A stretch of DNA of 64,000 nucleotides from Amorphoplanes friuliensis DSM 7358. GTDB lineage: Bacteria > Actinomycetota > Actinomycetes > Mycobacteriales > Micromonosporaceae. The number at the start of each line of letters is the position of its first letter. The first letter of the stretch is position 1. Positions 39,242 to 48,732 of the stretch are shown here, one piece after another. A program made the translations under genes and the position numbers. Location of the stretch: NCBI RefSeq assembly GCF_000494755.1, contig NC_022657.1:2270001-2334000 (forward strand), in the 5' to 3' direction. The notes below the pieces were generated by a model, which was not told the origin of the DNA, ran no database searches, and saw only the letters and a list, made by a program, of their open reading frames with translations.

Positions 39242-40207
39242 GTGAGCATGATCACCGAGCGTCCCGACCAGGGGCGGTCGCCCGATCTCCTCCCAGCGGC
39301 GCCGCGAGAGGCGGCCAACGCGAAGAGCCGCCGGCGCGACCTCGGCGCTGTGATCAAGGCGTACGTCTCGCTGACCAAGCCGCGAATCGTCGAGCTCCTG
39401 CTGGTGACCACGGTCCCCGCGATGATGCTCGCCGCGGGCGGCTGGCCCGACCTGTGGCTGGTCGCGGTGGTCCTGGTGGGCGGCTCACTCGCCGCCGGCG
39501 CCGCGAGCGCGCTCAACTGCTACATCGACCGCGACATCGACCAGCTCATGCGGCGTACCAAGCGCCGCCCGCTGCCGGCCCACGTCGTCACCCCGCGCTC
39601 GGCCCTGATCTTCGGCCTGGTCCTGGCGGTGATCTCGGTCGTCCTGATGGCCGTCTTCACCAACTGGCTCGCCACCGCGATGACCGCGGGCTCCATCTTC
39701 TACTACGACGTCGTCTACACGCTCTGGTTGAAGCGCCGCACCCCGGCCAACACGTTCTGGGGCGGGATCTGCGGAGCCGCTCCGGTCCTCATCGGCTGGG
39801 CCGCTGTGACGGGCTCCATCGCCCCGCTGGGCTGGGCACTTTTTGCCATTGTCTTCTTTTGGCAGATGCCGCATTTCTACGCGCTCGCCATCAAGTACAA
39901 GGACGACTATGCCCGGGCCGGCATCCCGATGCTGCCCGTCGTGCGCTCCGCCCGCCGCGTCAACACCGAGATTCTCCTCTTCACCGTGCTGATGCTCGCG
40001 GCGTCGTTCGCAGCCTGGCCGCTGGGCCTCGGCCCCATCTACGGCGTCACCGCCATCGTGACGGGCCTCGTCTTCCTCCTCGAGGCCGTCAAACTGGTCA
40101 ACCGCTCCCGCCGCGGTGAGCCCCTGAAGCCGATGCGCCTGTTCCACTGGTCGTACACGTACCTGACGATTCTTTTCATCGCGGTAGCGGTCGACGCCCT
40201 CATCTGA
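39242..40207 (+). CDS. ctaB: Protohaem IX farnesyltransferase (haem O synthase)
   Basis: A 321-residue UbiA-family prenyltransferase that farnesylates haem B to haem O for terminal oxidases. Mg-diphosphate binding motif '[20 protein letters not shown]', the second conserved loop '[16 protein letters not shown]', and about nine hydrophobic helices. It lies divergent from tkt, as in other actinobacteria. Start at GTG 39242 (GTG-AGC-ATG); the ATG two codons later is possible. Haem A synthase, the next enzyme, is 1.7 kb downstream on the other strand. Confidence 0.96.
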   Translation: MSMITERPDQGRSPDLLPAAPREAANAKSRRRDLGAVIKAYVSLTKPRIVELLLVTTVPAMMLAAGGWPDLWLVAVVLVGGSLAAGAASALNCYIDRDIDQLMRRTKRRPLPAHVVTPRSALIFGLVLAVISVVLMAVFTNWLATAMTAGSIFYYDVVYTLWLKRRTPANTFWGGICGAAPVLIGWAAVTGSIAPLGWALFAIVFFWQMPHFYALAIKYKDDYARAGIPMLPVVRSARRVNTEILLFTVLMLAASFAAWPLGLGPIYGVTAIVTGLVFLLEAVKLVNRSRRGEPLKPMRLFHWSYTYLTILFIAVAVDALI

Positions 40208-40402
40208 CATTCACGGGCGTCGCACAGAATGCCCGTTGTCGGTGTGGAAAGAGTGACGCTCCTTACCTCTTTGGAGGGAACCCAGGAGCGCGGTGCAATT
40301 CGGACAATATCGGTCCAAAACAATGCCCCAAACCGTTAAACCCGCAGGTAATTGGCATCACAAATTCGTGCGGGACCTGGTTGCCCCCGGCCCCGATCTG
40401 CT

Positions 40403-40408
40403 TAGGCT
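40403..40408 (+). promoter_or_regulatory. -10 box of a leaderless promoter
   Basis: TAGGCT, six bases before ATG 40415. Confidence 0.55.
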
Positions 40409-40414
40409 GCGGAC

Positions 40415-40711
40415 ATGGCAGAAGGTTCCGATACGACACTGACCGCCGACATCAAGACTTTCGCAGCCGGCCACGGCGGCGCCAAGGCGGTCATCGAGTA
40501 CGTCGGCAAGCGGGGCGCCCGCATCGTCCTGGTCGGCGAGGACGGCGAATGGACCGACCAGTTCGCCGCCGACGGCACCGCAGCAGCCCGAGCGGCCTGC
40601 AAGACAGCCGGCGTCGAGGTCGAGAACGAATGGGAGCGCGAACTCATGGAGCAAATGCGCCCCAGCAACGACCTGTGGCGCTCCATGTCCCGCCGCTCCA
40701 TGGCCCGCTGA
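40415..40711 (+). CDS. Conserved small hypothetical protein
   Basis: A 98-residue, mostly hydrophilic protein beginning 'MAEGSDTTLTADIKTFAAGH' and containing 'VIEYVGKRGARIVLVGEDGE' and a C-terminal 'RSMSRRSMAR'. It looks like a single small alpha/beta domain with an amphipathic C-terminal helix. I do not recognise a named domain. The clear leaderless promoter upstream and the terminator downstream support it as a real monocistronic gene. Confidence 0.65.
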   Translation: MAEGSDTTLTADIKTFAAGHGGAKAVIEYVGKRGARIVLVGEDGEWTDQFAADGTAAARAACKTAGVEVENEWERELMEQMRPSNDLWRSMSRRSMAR

Positions 40712-40737
40712 CCGCCTCTACTGAGACTTCCCCTACC

Positions 40738-40770
40738 GCCGCGACCCGGGAGTGATCCCGGGTCGCTTTC
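40738..40770 (+). terminator. Intrinsic terminator
   Basis: gcgacccggga with its complement tcccgggtcgc, a four-base loop, then TTTCT. It closes the small gene upstream. Confidence 0.8.
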
Positions 40771-41230
40771 TGTGTGCCCCTTGTCTAGACCAAGATCAAA
40801 CCAGGCCATGCCCGTGCAACCGGATCACGGTTGTCATCCTGGGTGCTCAGATCGCGGTTGTGATGCCGGGGCATCCATCCCCGACGTGTCGTGTCGTGCT
40901 GGCTAGCGGCTCGCGGATGCTGTGCCGGGCTTCCAGCGAGCGGTCGGCGTGCTGGGTTTCCCATGCGAAGTCAGGTCGGTGGGGGCCTTTCGATCAAGGT
41001 CTGGTCGTGCCTGGCTGCATGTCTCTGACCGTCGCTCACGCCGAGACCGGGCGCAGGTGGCCAATCGCCTGGCGGCTCATGAACGGCCACCCGCACCCTG
41101 CCGTGTCCGTGCTCGGTAAGGCCCAGTTGCGGAACGTGCCCCGGTGGGCCGCCGCGTCCGCCCGGAGGACGGGTTGCAGCCGGAGCCCAGCCGTCGTCGG
41201 GTCCATCTCCGCGTGTGAGGGGCTGACGGC

Positions 41231-41380
41231 GGGCCCAACTTCCTTGAAGTTGGCCCTTCGAGGGGGTCGGGAAGGCCCAACTTCCTTGAAGTTGGCCCTT
41301 CGAGGGGGTCGGGAAGGCCCAACTTCAAGGAAGTTGACCCTTTGAGGTGGTCGGAAGGCCCAACTTCCTTGAAGTTGGGC
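41231..41380. repeat. Array of four AACTTCC-centred palindromes, 41-42 bp period
   Basis: Palindromes such as ggcccaacttccttgaagtt (ending ggccc) occur at 41231-41256, 41274-41298, 41316-41340 and 41357-41380. The third has the inner bases inverted (cttcaaggaag). Spacers are alike ('ttcgagggggtcgggaa'). The core spacing is 42, 42 and 41 bases, close to four helical turns. A related array lies at 63853-64000. Confidence 0.9.
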
Positions 41381-41662
41381 GTCGGCCTGCCCGGTCTCTC
41401 GGCCTGCCCGGTCTCTCGGCCTGCCCAGCCTTGATCAACAAGATCAACTTGATGGTAGGCGGAGGGAGTTAGCTGATTTTGCGCGTTGCGGCGCCCTGGG
41501 CATGGTCCGGGCTGCGATCAGCCAAGTCTTGGCGTCGGTCAGGGCCGGGCCGTTGATCAGAGCCGGACGTCACTCATGGCCGGGCGTCGGGTCTGGGGCG
41601 AGGTCAGTCAGGGCGGAGTCGGCCGGTCATGGCTGGACGCCACTCAGGGCCACGCCGGTCAG

Positions 41663-41860
41663 GCCGGACGTGGCTCAGGCCGGACGTGGCTCAGGCCGGA
41701 CGTGGCTCAGGCCGGACGTGGCTCAGGCCGGACGTGGCTCAGGCCGGACGTGACTCAGGGCCGGACGTGGCTCAGGCCGGACGTGACTCAGGGCTGGACG
41801 TGACTCGAAGTCGGAGGTGACTCAGGGCTGGACGTGACTCGAAGTCGGACGTGACTCAGG
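41663..41860 (+). repeat. 16-bp tandem repeat tract
   Basis: gccggacgtggctcag repeats without interruption five times from 41663 to 41742, then continues with degenerate forms (gccggacgtgactcagg, ggctggacgtgactcg) to about 41860. Confidence 0.9.
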
Positions 41861-41958
41861 GCAGGCCCCGGTCTGGGCCCGACATCCGTCAGATCCGGAC
41901 GTGGGCGCCAGGGGTTGACGGTGCCAGGTGCGGCATCGGTCCCGAAGTGCGCGGACAG

Positions 41959-42903
41959 TCAGGCGACCGGGGTAGGAGTGGCCGGCTCGGTGGGTTCCAG
42001 GGCGACCGGCGCAGGTGCAGGGCGAGCCTCATGGAACGGCCGCTCGCGCAGGCTCCAGAGGACGTTCAGGGTGGCGACCCAGACCAGGCACGCGCCGAGC
42101 ATGTGGGCGGCGACCAGGATTACCGGGAGGTGGGTGAAGTACTGGATGAAGCCGATCAGGCCCTGTGCCAGCTCGACGACCACCAGGATGCCGGCCGCCC
42201 GGATCGCCGCGCGGGGGGCTTTTACGGCGCGGAGGGCGTACCAGAGGGCCACCGAGAGGCCGATCAGGAGGAAGACGAGGTCGGCGTGGGCCTGGGAGAC
42301 CAGTTCGGGGTCCAGGCCGTTGCGTCTGGCGCCTGCGTCGCCGGCGTGGGGGCCGCTGCCGGTGACGATGACGCCTACGACGATCACTGCGGCGCTGATC
42401 AGGGCGGTCAGGCGGGCGAGGGTGGGCAGGGGGGTGGGTACGAGGGTGCGGCGGGGGCGGTCGCCTTCCCTGGTGCGTTTCCACAGGGCGTAGGTCAGGG
42501 CGATCAGGGTCATCGACAGGAGGAAGTGGAGGCCGACCACCCACGGGTTCAGGTCGGTCAGGACCGTGATGCCGCCGATGACGCCCTGGCCGGGGATGCC
42601 TAGGCCCGCCGCCAGGGCCAGGATGATCAGGGACCTGCGGCGGGGCTTCTCCAGGAGGGCGGCCACGAGCGCGGCCAGGGCGATGAGGCCCAGGACGATG
42701 CCGAGGACGCGGTTGCCGAACTCGATGACGCCGTTGATGCCCATTTCCGGCGTTGTCGTGTACGACTCGTCCGTGCAGCGGGGCCAGGTGGGGCAGCCCA
42801 GGCCGGATTTGGTGAGGCGGACTGCGGCACCCGTGACGACCAAGGCGATGTTGGCGATCAGGGACGTCAGGGCCAGTGGGCGCAGGAGGGTGCGATTGCT
42901 CAC
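41959..42903 (-). CDS. ctaA: Haem A synthase (COX15/CtaA family)
   Basis: A 314-residue eight-helix membrane protein oxidising haem O to haem A for cytochrome aa3. Seen: 'TKSGLGCPTWPRC' in the first loop (conserved Cys pair), 'VIEFGNRVLGIVLG' (catalytic Glu region; Asn where many proteobacteria have His), 'VVGLHFLLSMTLIALTYALW' with a haem-ligand His, 'VSQAHADLVFLL' and 'VILVAAHMLGACLVW'. The C-terminal tail is Ala/Pro-rich. GTG 42903 is seven bases from TACGAT; the ATG three codons earlier would lie inside that -10 box. Divergent from sufR. Confidence 0.95.
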   Translation of the reverse strand: MSNRTLLRPLALTSLIANIALVVTGAAVRLTKSGLGCPTWPRCTDESYTTTPEMGINGVIEFGNRVLGIVLGLIALAALVAALLEKPRRRSLIILALAAGLGIPGQGVIGGITVLTDLNPWVVGLHFLLSMTLIALTYALWKRTREGDRPRRTLVPTPLPTLARLTALISAAVIVVGVIVTGSGPHAGDAGARRNGLDPELVSQAHADLVFLLIGLSVALWYALRAVKAPRAAIRAAGILVVVELAQGLIGFIQYFTHLPVILVAAHMLGACLVWVATLNVLWSLRERPFHEARPAPAPVALEPTEPATPTPVA

Positions 42904-42910
42904 CCCGGGC

Positions 42911-42916
42911 ATCGTA
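42911..42916 (-). promoter_or_regulatory. -10 box of a leaderless promoter (ctaA)
   Basis: TACGAT on the minus strand, seven bases before the GTG whose first base is 42903. Confidence 0.65.
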
Positions 42917-43006
42917 CGCCCGAAATTGATCTTGACTTTGAGCGCCCGTCGCCGGCGGTGTCGTGGATCACCGGGGTGCCGGTTTGCAGGGCTCCGGGGA
43001 AATACG

Positions 43007-43012
43007 TAACGT
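43007..43012 (+). promoter_or_regulatory. -10 box of a leaderless promoter (sufR operon)
   Basis: TAACGT, seven bases before GTG 43020. The palindrome AACGTT and the inverted pair TACG/CGTA around it sit on the -10 and start point, a plausible place for SufR to bind its own promoter. Confidence 0.65.
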
Positions 43013-43019
43013 TGGCGTA

Positions 43020-43784
43020 GTGAAAACCCAGGAGCTCACTCTGACGGCCGTTCCGGCCGTGGGCTCCAGGCTGCCCGGGCTCGAGAGCAAGATCGCCGAC
43101 GGGCGGACCCGCGACAGGGTCGCTCAGCTGCTCTTCGAGAGTGGCGCGGCCACCGCGGCCGAGCTCGGCGCTCGGCTCGGGCTCAGTCCCGCCGCCATCC
43201 GCAAGCATCTCGACGCGATGCTGGCCGAGCGGCTGGTCGAGGTCCGTGAGACGCGTTCGCAGGGTCCGCGGGGCCGGGGCCGGCCCGCCAAGGCTTTTGT
43301 GCTCACCGCGGCTGCCCGGGAGGGCTTTCCGCACTTCTACGACGGCATCGCCACCGCCGCGTTGCGGTGGATCGCCGAGCACGGTGGCCCGGAGGCGGTC
43401 AGCGCCTTCGCGACCGCGCAGGTCGCCGCGCTCGAGGAGCGGTGCCGTGCCGCTCTGCTCGAGGCCGGCGACGATCCGATCGCCCGGGCGGAGGCGCTTG
43501 CCGAGGCGCTCACCGCCGAGGGTTACGCTGCCAACTCGACCGCGATCGCGTCCGGCGGGCAGCTGTGCCAGCACCACTGCCCGGTGGCGCACGTGGCCGC
43601 CGAGTTCCCCCAGTTGTGCGACGCCGAGACCGCGGTCATCTCGCGGCTCATCGGCACCCACGTGCAGCGCCTAGCCACCATCGCGCACGGCGACGGGGTG
43701 TGCACCACGCACATTCCAGCCCCGCCGCGCGCCACTGACAAGACCATCGCTACGACCGCCACCACTGTGAGGACAGATAGATGA
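43020..43784 (+). CDS. sufR: Fe-S cluster-sensing repressor SufR
   Basis: A 254-residue DeoR/ArsR-like winged-helix regulator heading the suf operon. HTH at about residues 35-75 ('[20 protein letters not shown]' then '[15 protein letters not shown]'). The C-terminal half has the cysteine set that binds an Fe-S cluster: '[20 protein letters not shown]' followed by 'LCDAE'. SufR represses suf genes when its cluster is intact. Start set by the leaderless promoter. Its stop overlaps the sufB ATG by four bases, so regulator and assembly genes are one transcript and SufR is probably autoregulated. Confidence 0.95.
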   Translation: MKTQELTLTAVPAVGSRLPGLESKIADGRTRDRVAQLLFESGAATAAELGARLGLSPAAIRKHLDAMLAERLVEVRETRSQGPRGRGRPAKAFVLTAAAREGFPHFYDGIATAALRWIAEHGGPEAVSAFATAQVAALEERCRAALLEAGDDPIARAEALAEALTAEGYAANSTAIASGGQLCQHHCPVAHVAAEFPQLCDAETAVISRLIGTHVQRLATIAHGDGVCTTHIPAPPRATDKTIATTATTVRTDR

Positions 43785-45214
43785 CCGAGCAGATCGTTCA
43801 GCCCGTCGTCACCCAGGAAGAGCACCTCGCCGCACTGGGCAAGTACGAATACGGCTGGGCCGACATCGACACCGCCGGGGCGACCGCCCAGCGCGGCCTG
43901 TCCGAAGCGGTGGTGCGCAACATCTCCGCGCTCAAGAGCGAACCGCAGTGGATGCTCGACCTGCGGCTCAAGGGTCTGCGCCTGTTCGACCGCAAGCCCA
44001 TGCCGAACTGGGGCGCCGACCTCACGGGCATCGACTTCCAGAACATCAAGTACTTCGTACGCTCGACCGAGAAGCAGGCGGCGTCCTGGGACGACCTGCC
44101 CGCGGACATCAAGAACACGTACGACAAGCTCGGCATCCCCGAGGCGGAGAAGCAGCGCCTCGTCTCCGGTGTCGCGGCCCAGTACGAGTCCGAGGTCGTC
44201 TACCACAAGATCCGTGAGGACCTCGAGGAGCAGGGTGTCCTGTTCCTCGACACCGACACGGCTCTGCGGGAGCACGAGGAGCTCTTCAAGGAGTACTTCG
44301 GCACGGTCATCCCGGTCGGCGACAACAAGTTCGCCGCGCTGAACACCTCGGTGTGGTCGGGTGGCTCGTTCATCTACGTGCCGAAGGGTGTGCACGTCGA
44401 CATCCCGCTGCAGGCCTACTTCCGGATCAACACCGAGAACATGGGCCAGTTCGAGCGGACGCTGATCATCGTCGACGAGGGTGCCTACATCCACTACGTC
44501 GAGGGCTGCACCGCGCCGATCTACTCGTCGGACTCGCTGCACAGCGCGGTCGTCGAGATCATCGTCAAGAAGAACGCCCGCTGCCGTTACACGACCATCC
44601 AGAACTGGTCGAACAACGTCTACAACCTGGTCACCAAGCGCGCCACCTGCGAAGAGGGCGCGACCATGGAGTGGGTCGACGGCAACATCGGCTCCAAGGT
44701 GACCATGAAGTACCCGGCGGTCTACATGACCGGCGCGCACGCCAAGGGCGAGGTCCTGAGCGTCGCGATGGCCGGCGAGGGCCAGCACCAGGACGCCGGC
44801 GCCAAGATGGTGCACGCCGCGCCGCACACCTCGTCGTCGATCATCAGCAAGTCGATCGCCCGGGGCGGTGGCCGCACGTCGTACCGCGGTCTCGTGCAGG
44901 TCATGGAGGGTTCGCACCACAGCGCCAGCACGGTCAAGTGCGACGCGCTCCTGGTCGACACCATCTCCCGCTCGGACACCTACCCGTACGTCGACATCCG
45001 TGAGGACGACGTGTCGATGGGTCACGAGGCGACGGTCTCCAAGATCAGCGACGACCAGCTGTTCTACCTGATGAGCCGCGGCCTGACCGAGGACGAGGCC
45101 ATGGCGATGATCGTGCGCGGCTTCATCGAGCCCATCGCCAAGGAGCTCCCCATGGAGTACGCCCTCGAGCTCAACCGCCTCATCGAGCTCCAGATGGAGG
45201 GGGCAGTCGGCTGA
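43781..45214 (+). CDS. sufB: Fe-S cluster assembly protein SufB
   Basis: A 477-residue scaffold subunit of the SufBCD complex on which Fe-S clusters are built. Seen: '[20 protein letters not shown]', '[20 protein letters not shown]' (with a conserved Cys), '[20 protein letters not shown]' and C-terminal '[20 protein letters not shown]'. No intein is present, unlike some mycobacterial SufB. Length typical. Starts inside the sufR stop. Confidence 0.97.
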   Translation: MTEQIVQPVVTQEEHLAALGKYEYGWADIDTAGATAQRGLSEAVVRNISALKSEPQWMLDLRLKGLRLFDRKPMPNWGADLTGIDFQNIKYFVRSTEKQAASWDDLPADIKNTYDKLGIPEAEKQRLVSGVAAQYESEVVYHKIREDLEEQGVLFLDTDTALREHEELFKEYFGTVIPVGDNKFAALNTSVWSGGSFIYVPKGVHVDIPLQAYFRINTENMGQFERTLIIVDEGAYIHYVEGCTAPIYSSDSLHSAVVEIIVKKNARCRYTTIQNWSNNVYNLVTKRATCEEGATMEWVDGNIGSKVTMKYPAVYMTGAHAKGEVLSVAMAGEGQHQDAGAKMVHAAPHTSSSIISKSIARGGGRTSYRGLVQVMEGSHHSASTVKCDALLVDTISRSDTYPYVDIREDDVSMGHEATVSKISDDQLFYLMSRGLTEDEAMAMIVRGFIEPIAKELPMEYALELNRLIELQMEGAVG

Positions 45215-45261
45215 TCGCCGCCGCCCTCGAACCAAACCAAGCCACCAGTAGCAAGGACGAG

Positions 45262-46395
45262 ATGACTACCGAGGCCATGGCACCGCCGAGCACCAAGTCG
45301 CAGGTGCTGCGTTCCTTCGACGTCGCCGACTTCCCGGCCCTCAAGGGCCTGGAGGAGGAGTGGCGCTTCACCCCGATCAAGCGGCTCGGTGAGCTCGTCA
45401 CCGCGACCGCTCTCACCGGCACGGCGCCGGGCTACGCGCCCGGCGACCTGCCGGCCGGGGTGTCGCTCACGCAGGTCGACGCGGGCAAGGTCGAGTCGGT
45501 GCTGACGCCGTTCGACCGGATCAGCGCGCTCGCGTACGGCTCGGCGGCCTCGGTGACCCTCATCGACATCGCCGCCGAGACGGTCGCGGCGGAGCCGGTG
45601 GTCATCAAGGTCGTGGGTCAGGGCAGCGCCGCGGCGGCTGCCCGCACCTACGTCAAGGTGGGCAACTTCGCCAAGGTGACGGTGGTCCTGGAGCAGGTCG
45701 GCCAGGCCACCCTCGCCGACAACATCGAGGTCGTCCTGGGTGACAGCGCCCAGCTGACGTTCGTCACGCTCGCCGAGTGGGACGACACCACGGTGCAGGC
45801 GCAGCACATCAAGTTCAAGGTCGGCCGGGACGCCCGCGTCGACCACGTCCAGGTCACCCTGGGCGGCAGCGTGGTCCGCCAGTTCGCCAGCGTCGAGTAC
45901 GCCGGCCGCGGCGGTCAGGCCGAGCTCTGGGGTCTCTACTTCGCCGACGCCGGTCAGCACATCGAGCACCGCCAGCTGGTCGACCACAGCGTGCCGGACT
46001 GCCGCAGCTACGTCGGGTACCGCGGCGCGCTGCAGGGCCAGTCGGCGCACACCGTCTGGGTCGGCGACGTGCACATCCGGGCCTCGGCGACCGGCACCGA
46101 GACGTACGAGATCAACCGCAACCTGCTGCTCACCGATGGCGCCCGCGCCGACTCGGTGCCGAACCTCGAGATCGAGACCGGCGAGGTGGTCAGCGCCGGG
46201 CACGCCAGCGCGACCGGCCGGTTCGACGACGAGCAGCTCTTCTACCTGATGGCCCGCGGCATCCCCGAGGGTGAGGCCCGCAAGCTGGTCGTCCGCGGCT
46301 TCTTCGCCGAGCTGATCAACAAGATCCCGGTCGAGGAGCTGCGCGAGCGCCTGGGCGACGCCATCGAGGCGAGGCTGGCGAAGGCGGGCTCATGA
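45262..46395 (+). CDS. sufD: Fe-S cluster assembly protein SufD
   Basis: A 377-residue partner of SufB. Beta-helix core with 'VDHVQVTLGGSVVRQFASVE', 'HIEHRQLVDHSVPDCRSYVG', the conserved His near 'LVDHSV', and C-terminal 'DEQLFYLMARGIPEGEARKL' homologous to SufB. ATG 45262 follows aaggacgag. The stop overlaps the ferredoxin gene by four bases. Confidence 0.95.
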   Translation: MTTEAMAPPSTKSQVLRSFDVADFPALKGLEEEWRFTPIKRLGELVTATALTGTAPGYAPGDLPAGVSLTQVDAGKVESVLTPFDRISALAYGSAASVTLIDIAAETVAAEPVVIKVVGQGSAAAAARTYVKVGNFAKVTVVLEQVGQATLADNIEVVLGDSAQLTFVTLAEWDDTTVQAQHIKFKVGRDARVDHVQVTLGGSVVRQFASVEYAGRGGQAELWGLYFADAGQHIEHRQLVDHSVPDCRSYVGYRGALQGQSAHTVWVGDVHIRASATGTETYEINRNLLLTDGARADSVPNLEIETGEVVSAGHASATGRFDDEQLFYLMARGIPEGEARKLVVRGFFAELINKIPVEELRERLGDAIEARLAKAGS

Positions 46396-46724
46396 GCTTC
46401 GAGCGAGTCGGGCCCGCGGCGGATCTCGCCAAGGGCTCGGTGACCACCGCGGAGATCGACGGCGTGGACGTCGCGATCGTGCACGCCGACGACGGCCAGT
46501 TCTACGCCGTCCGCGACGAGTGCAGCCATGCGTCGATCGCCCTCTCCGAGGGGGAGGTCGACGGTTGCACCCTGGAGTGCTGGCTGCACGGCTCCCGCTT
46601 CGACCTGCGTACCGGCGAGCCCAGCGGCCTGCCCGCCATCGAACCGGTGGCGACCTTCCCCGTCGAGATCCGCGACGGCGACATCTACGTCTCTATGACA
46701 CCGAGCAATGGAGTAATGCCGTGA
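46392..46724 (+). CDS. Rieske-type ferredoxin of the suf operon
   Basis: A 110-residue non-haem iron oxygenase-type ferredoxin. Rieske ligands 'DECSHASIALSEG' (Cys-x-His) and 'CTLECWLHGSRFDLRTGE' (Cys-x2-His). Actinobacterial suf operons commonly carry this gene between sufD and sufC; it probably supplies electrons during cluster assembly, which is inference from position. Overlaps both neighbours by four bases (ATGA, GTGA). Confidence 0.92.
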   Translation: MSFERVGPAADLAKGSVTTAEIDGVDVAIVHADDGQFYAVRDECSHASIALSEGEVDGCTLECWLHGSRFDLRTGEPSGLPAIEPVATFPVEIRDGDIYVSMTPSNGVMP

Positions 46725-47485
46725 GCACCCTCGAGATCCGCGACCTGCAGGTGTCGGTCAAGTTGCCCGAGGGCGACCTGAAGCCGATCCTCGCCGGTGT
46801 CGACCTGACCGTGAAGTCGGGCGAGACGCACGCCATCATGGGCCCGAACGGCTCCGGCAAGTCGACCCTGGCCTACTCCATCGCCGGTCACCCCAAGTAC
46901 GAGATCACCGGTGGCAGCGTCACCCTCGACGGCGACGACGTCCTCGCGATGACCGTCGACGAGCGGGCCCGCGCCGGCCTCTTCCTGGCCATGCAGTACC
47001 CCGTCGAGGTCCCCGGTGTGTCGGTGGCCAACTTCCTGCGTACCGCGAAGACCGCGATCGACGGCCAGGCGCCGAAGCTGCGGACCTGGGCCGGCGAGCT
47101 GCGCGGCGCCATGGAGAAGCTCCAGATGGACCCGGCGTTCGCCCAGCGCAACGTCAACGAGGGCTTCTCCGGCGGTGAGAAGAAGCGGCACGAGATCATG
47201 CAGCTCGAGCTGCTCAAGCCGAAGATGGCGATCCTCGACGAGACCGACTCGGGTCTCGACATCGACGCGCTGCGCATCGTCAGCGAGGGTGTCAACCGGG
47301 TCCGGGAGTCCGGCGAGGCCGGTCTGCTGCTGATCACCCACTACACGCGCATCCTGCGCTACATCAAGCCGGACTACGTGCACGTCTTCGTCGCCGGCAA
47401 GATCGTCCAGGAGGGCGGCCCCGAGCTCGCCGAGCAGCTCGAAGCCGAGGGTTACGAGCGTTACGTGGCCGGCGCGCGCGCCTGA
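46721..47485 (+). CDS. sufC: Fe-S assembly ATPase SufC
   Basis: A 254-residue ABC-type ATPase driving the SufBCD scaffold. Walker A 'HAIMGPNGSGKSTLAYSIAG' (about residues 37-56), Q-loop 'GLFLAMQYPVEVPGVS', signature 'EGFSGGEKKRHEIMQLELLK', Walker B 'MAILDETDSGLDIDAL' and the H-loop 'LLITHYTRILRYI'. Start GTG 46721 overlaps the ferredoxin stop and gives the expected length. Confidence 0.97.
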   Translation: MSTLEIRDLQVSVKLPEGDLKPILAGVDLTVKSGETHAIMGPNGSGKSTLAYSIAGHPKYEITGGSVTLDGDDVLAMTVDERARAGLFLAMQYPVEVPGVSVANFLRTAKTAIDGQAPKLRTWAGELRGAMEKLQMDPAFAQRNVNEGFSGGEKKRHEIMQLELLKPKMAILDETDSGLDIDALRIVSEGVNRVRESGEAGLLLITHYTRILRYIKPDYVHVFVAGKIVQEGGPELAEQLEAEGYERYVAGARA

Positions 47486-47502
47486 GGATCGAGGAACCGA
47501 TC

Positions 47503-48732
47503 ATGACGTTCGACGTGACCCGGGTGCGGTCCGACTTCCCGATCCTCGACCGGGAGATCAACGGGCACCCGCTGGTCTACCTCGACAGCGCCAACACCTC
47601 GCAGAAGCCCCGCCAGGTGCTCGACGCCATGCGCGAGCACCAGGAGCGGTACAACGGCAACGTGTCCCGTTCCGTGCACACGCTGGGCACCGAGTCGACA
47701 ACGGCGTACGAGGACGCGCGGGCGAAGATCGCTGCCTTCATCGGGGCGCCGAGCCCGGACGAGATCGTGTTCACCAAGAACTCGACCGAGGCGATCAACC
47801 TGGTCGCGTACACGTCGGCGGACTTTTTGAAGCTCGGCCCCGGTGACGAGATCGTGGTCTCCGAGATGGAGCACCACTCCAATCTCGTCCCCTGGCAGCT
47901 GCTGTGTCAGCGCACCGGGGCGACCCTGCGCTGGTTCGGAGTCACCGACGAGGGACGGCTCGACGAGTCGGCCCTCGACGAGCTGGTCAACGAGCGCACG
48001 AAGATCGTCTCGATCGTGCACATGTCGAACATCCTGGGCACGATCAACGACCCGGCGCGGATCGTCGCCCGGGCCCACGAGGTCGGCGCGCTGGTCCTGC
48101 TCGACTGCTCGCAGTCGGTGCCGCACCTGCCGATCGACGTGGTCGCGCTCGGCGCCGACTTCATCGCCTTCACCGGCCACAAGATGCTCGGCCCGACCGG
48201 CATCGGTGTGCTCTGGGGCAAGATGTCGCTGCTCGAGGCCATGCCGCCGTTCCTGGCCGGCGGGTCGACGATCGAGACCGTGACGATGGCGGGCACCACG
48301 TTCGCGCCGCCGCCGGCCCGGTTCGAGGGCGGCACCCCGCCGATCACCGAGGCCATCGGCCTGGGCGCGGCGGTCGACTACCTCACGGCCCTGGGCATGG
48401 AGAACGTCCACCGCCACGAGCAGGAGATCACCGCGTACGCGTTGAAGGCGCTCGCGGACGTCCCCGGCGTGCGCATCTTCGGCCCGGCCACGCCGGAGGG
48501 CCGCGGCGGAACGGTGTCGTTCGAGGTCGAAGGGGTACACCCGCACGACGTCGGGCAGATTCTCGACGATCTCGGTGTTGAGGTCAGGGTGGGTCACCAC
48601 TGCGCGCGCCCCGTGTGCACGCGGTTCGGGGTCCCGGCGATGACCCGGGCCTCGTTCTACCTCTATACGACGACCGACGAGATCGACGCCCTCGCGCGCG
48701 GTCTGGAGCAGGTTCGGAAGGTGTTCGCCTGA
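47503..48732 (+). CDS. sufS: Cysteine desulfurase SufS
   Basis: A 409-residue PLP-dependent class II cysteine desulfurase giving sulfur to SufU. Seen: 'NGHPLVYLDSANTSQKPRQV', 'EIVVSEMEHHSNLVPWQLLC', PLP Lys in 'DFIAFTGHKMLGPTGIGVLW', and the catalytic Cys loop 'GHHCARPVCTRFG'. Length normal. Its stop overlaps the sufU start by one base (TGATG). Confidence 0.97.
   Translation: MTFDVTRVRSDFPILDREINGHPLVYLDSANTSQKPRQVLDAMREHQERYNGNVSRSVHTLGTESTTAYEDARAKIAAFIGAPSPDEIVFTKNSTEAINLVAYTSADFLKLGPGDEIVVSEMEHHSNLVPWQLLCQRTGATLRWFGVTDEGRLDESALDELVNERTKIVSIVHMSNILGTINDPARIVARAHEVGALVLLDCSQSVPHLPIDVVALGADFIAFTGHKMLGPTGIGVLWGKMSLLEAMPPFLAGGSTIETVTMAGTTFAPPPARFEGGTPPITEAIGLGAAVDYLTALGMENVHRHEQEITAYALKALADVPGVRIFGPATPEGRGGTVSFEVEGVHPHDVGQILDDLGVEVRVGHHCARPVCTRFGVPAMTRASFYLYTTTDEIDALARGLEQVRKVFA

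Larger units (their letters stand above)
40771..41958. other. 1.2 kb gene-free region with two repeat systems
   Basis: No credible gene on either strand; the longest frames are low-complexity and repeat-derived. It holds a palindrome array (41231-41380) and a 16-base tandem repeat (41663-41860), described separately. Between them a 'tcggcctgcccggtctc' unit repeats near 41397-41425. This stretch separates ctaB's small neighbour from ctaA. Confidence 0.7.

Noticed and set aside
40752..41345. 197-residue open frame
   Set aside because: Runs through the palindrome array (ends in repeated TSLKLALRGGREG); no homology or ribosome binding site.
41231..41380. Possible CRISPR array
   Set aside because: Only four repeats, palindromic throughout, and the spacers are nearly identical instead of unique; no cas genes.
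41395..41480. tRNA-like stem near ttgatcaacaagatcaactt
   Set aside because: A short inverted repeat only; no cloverleaf or T-loop consensus.
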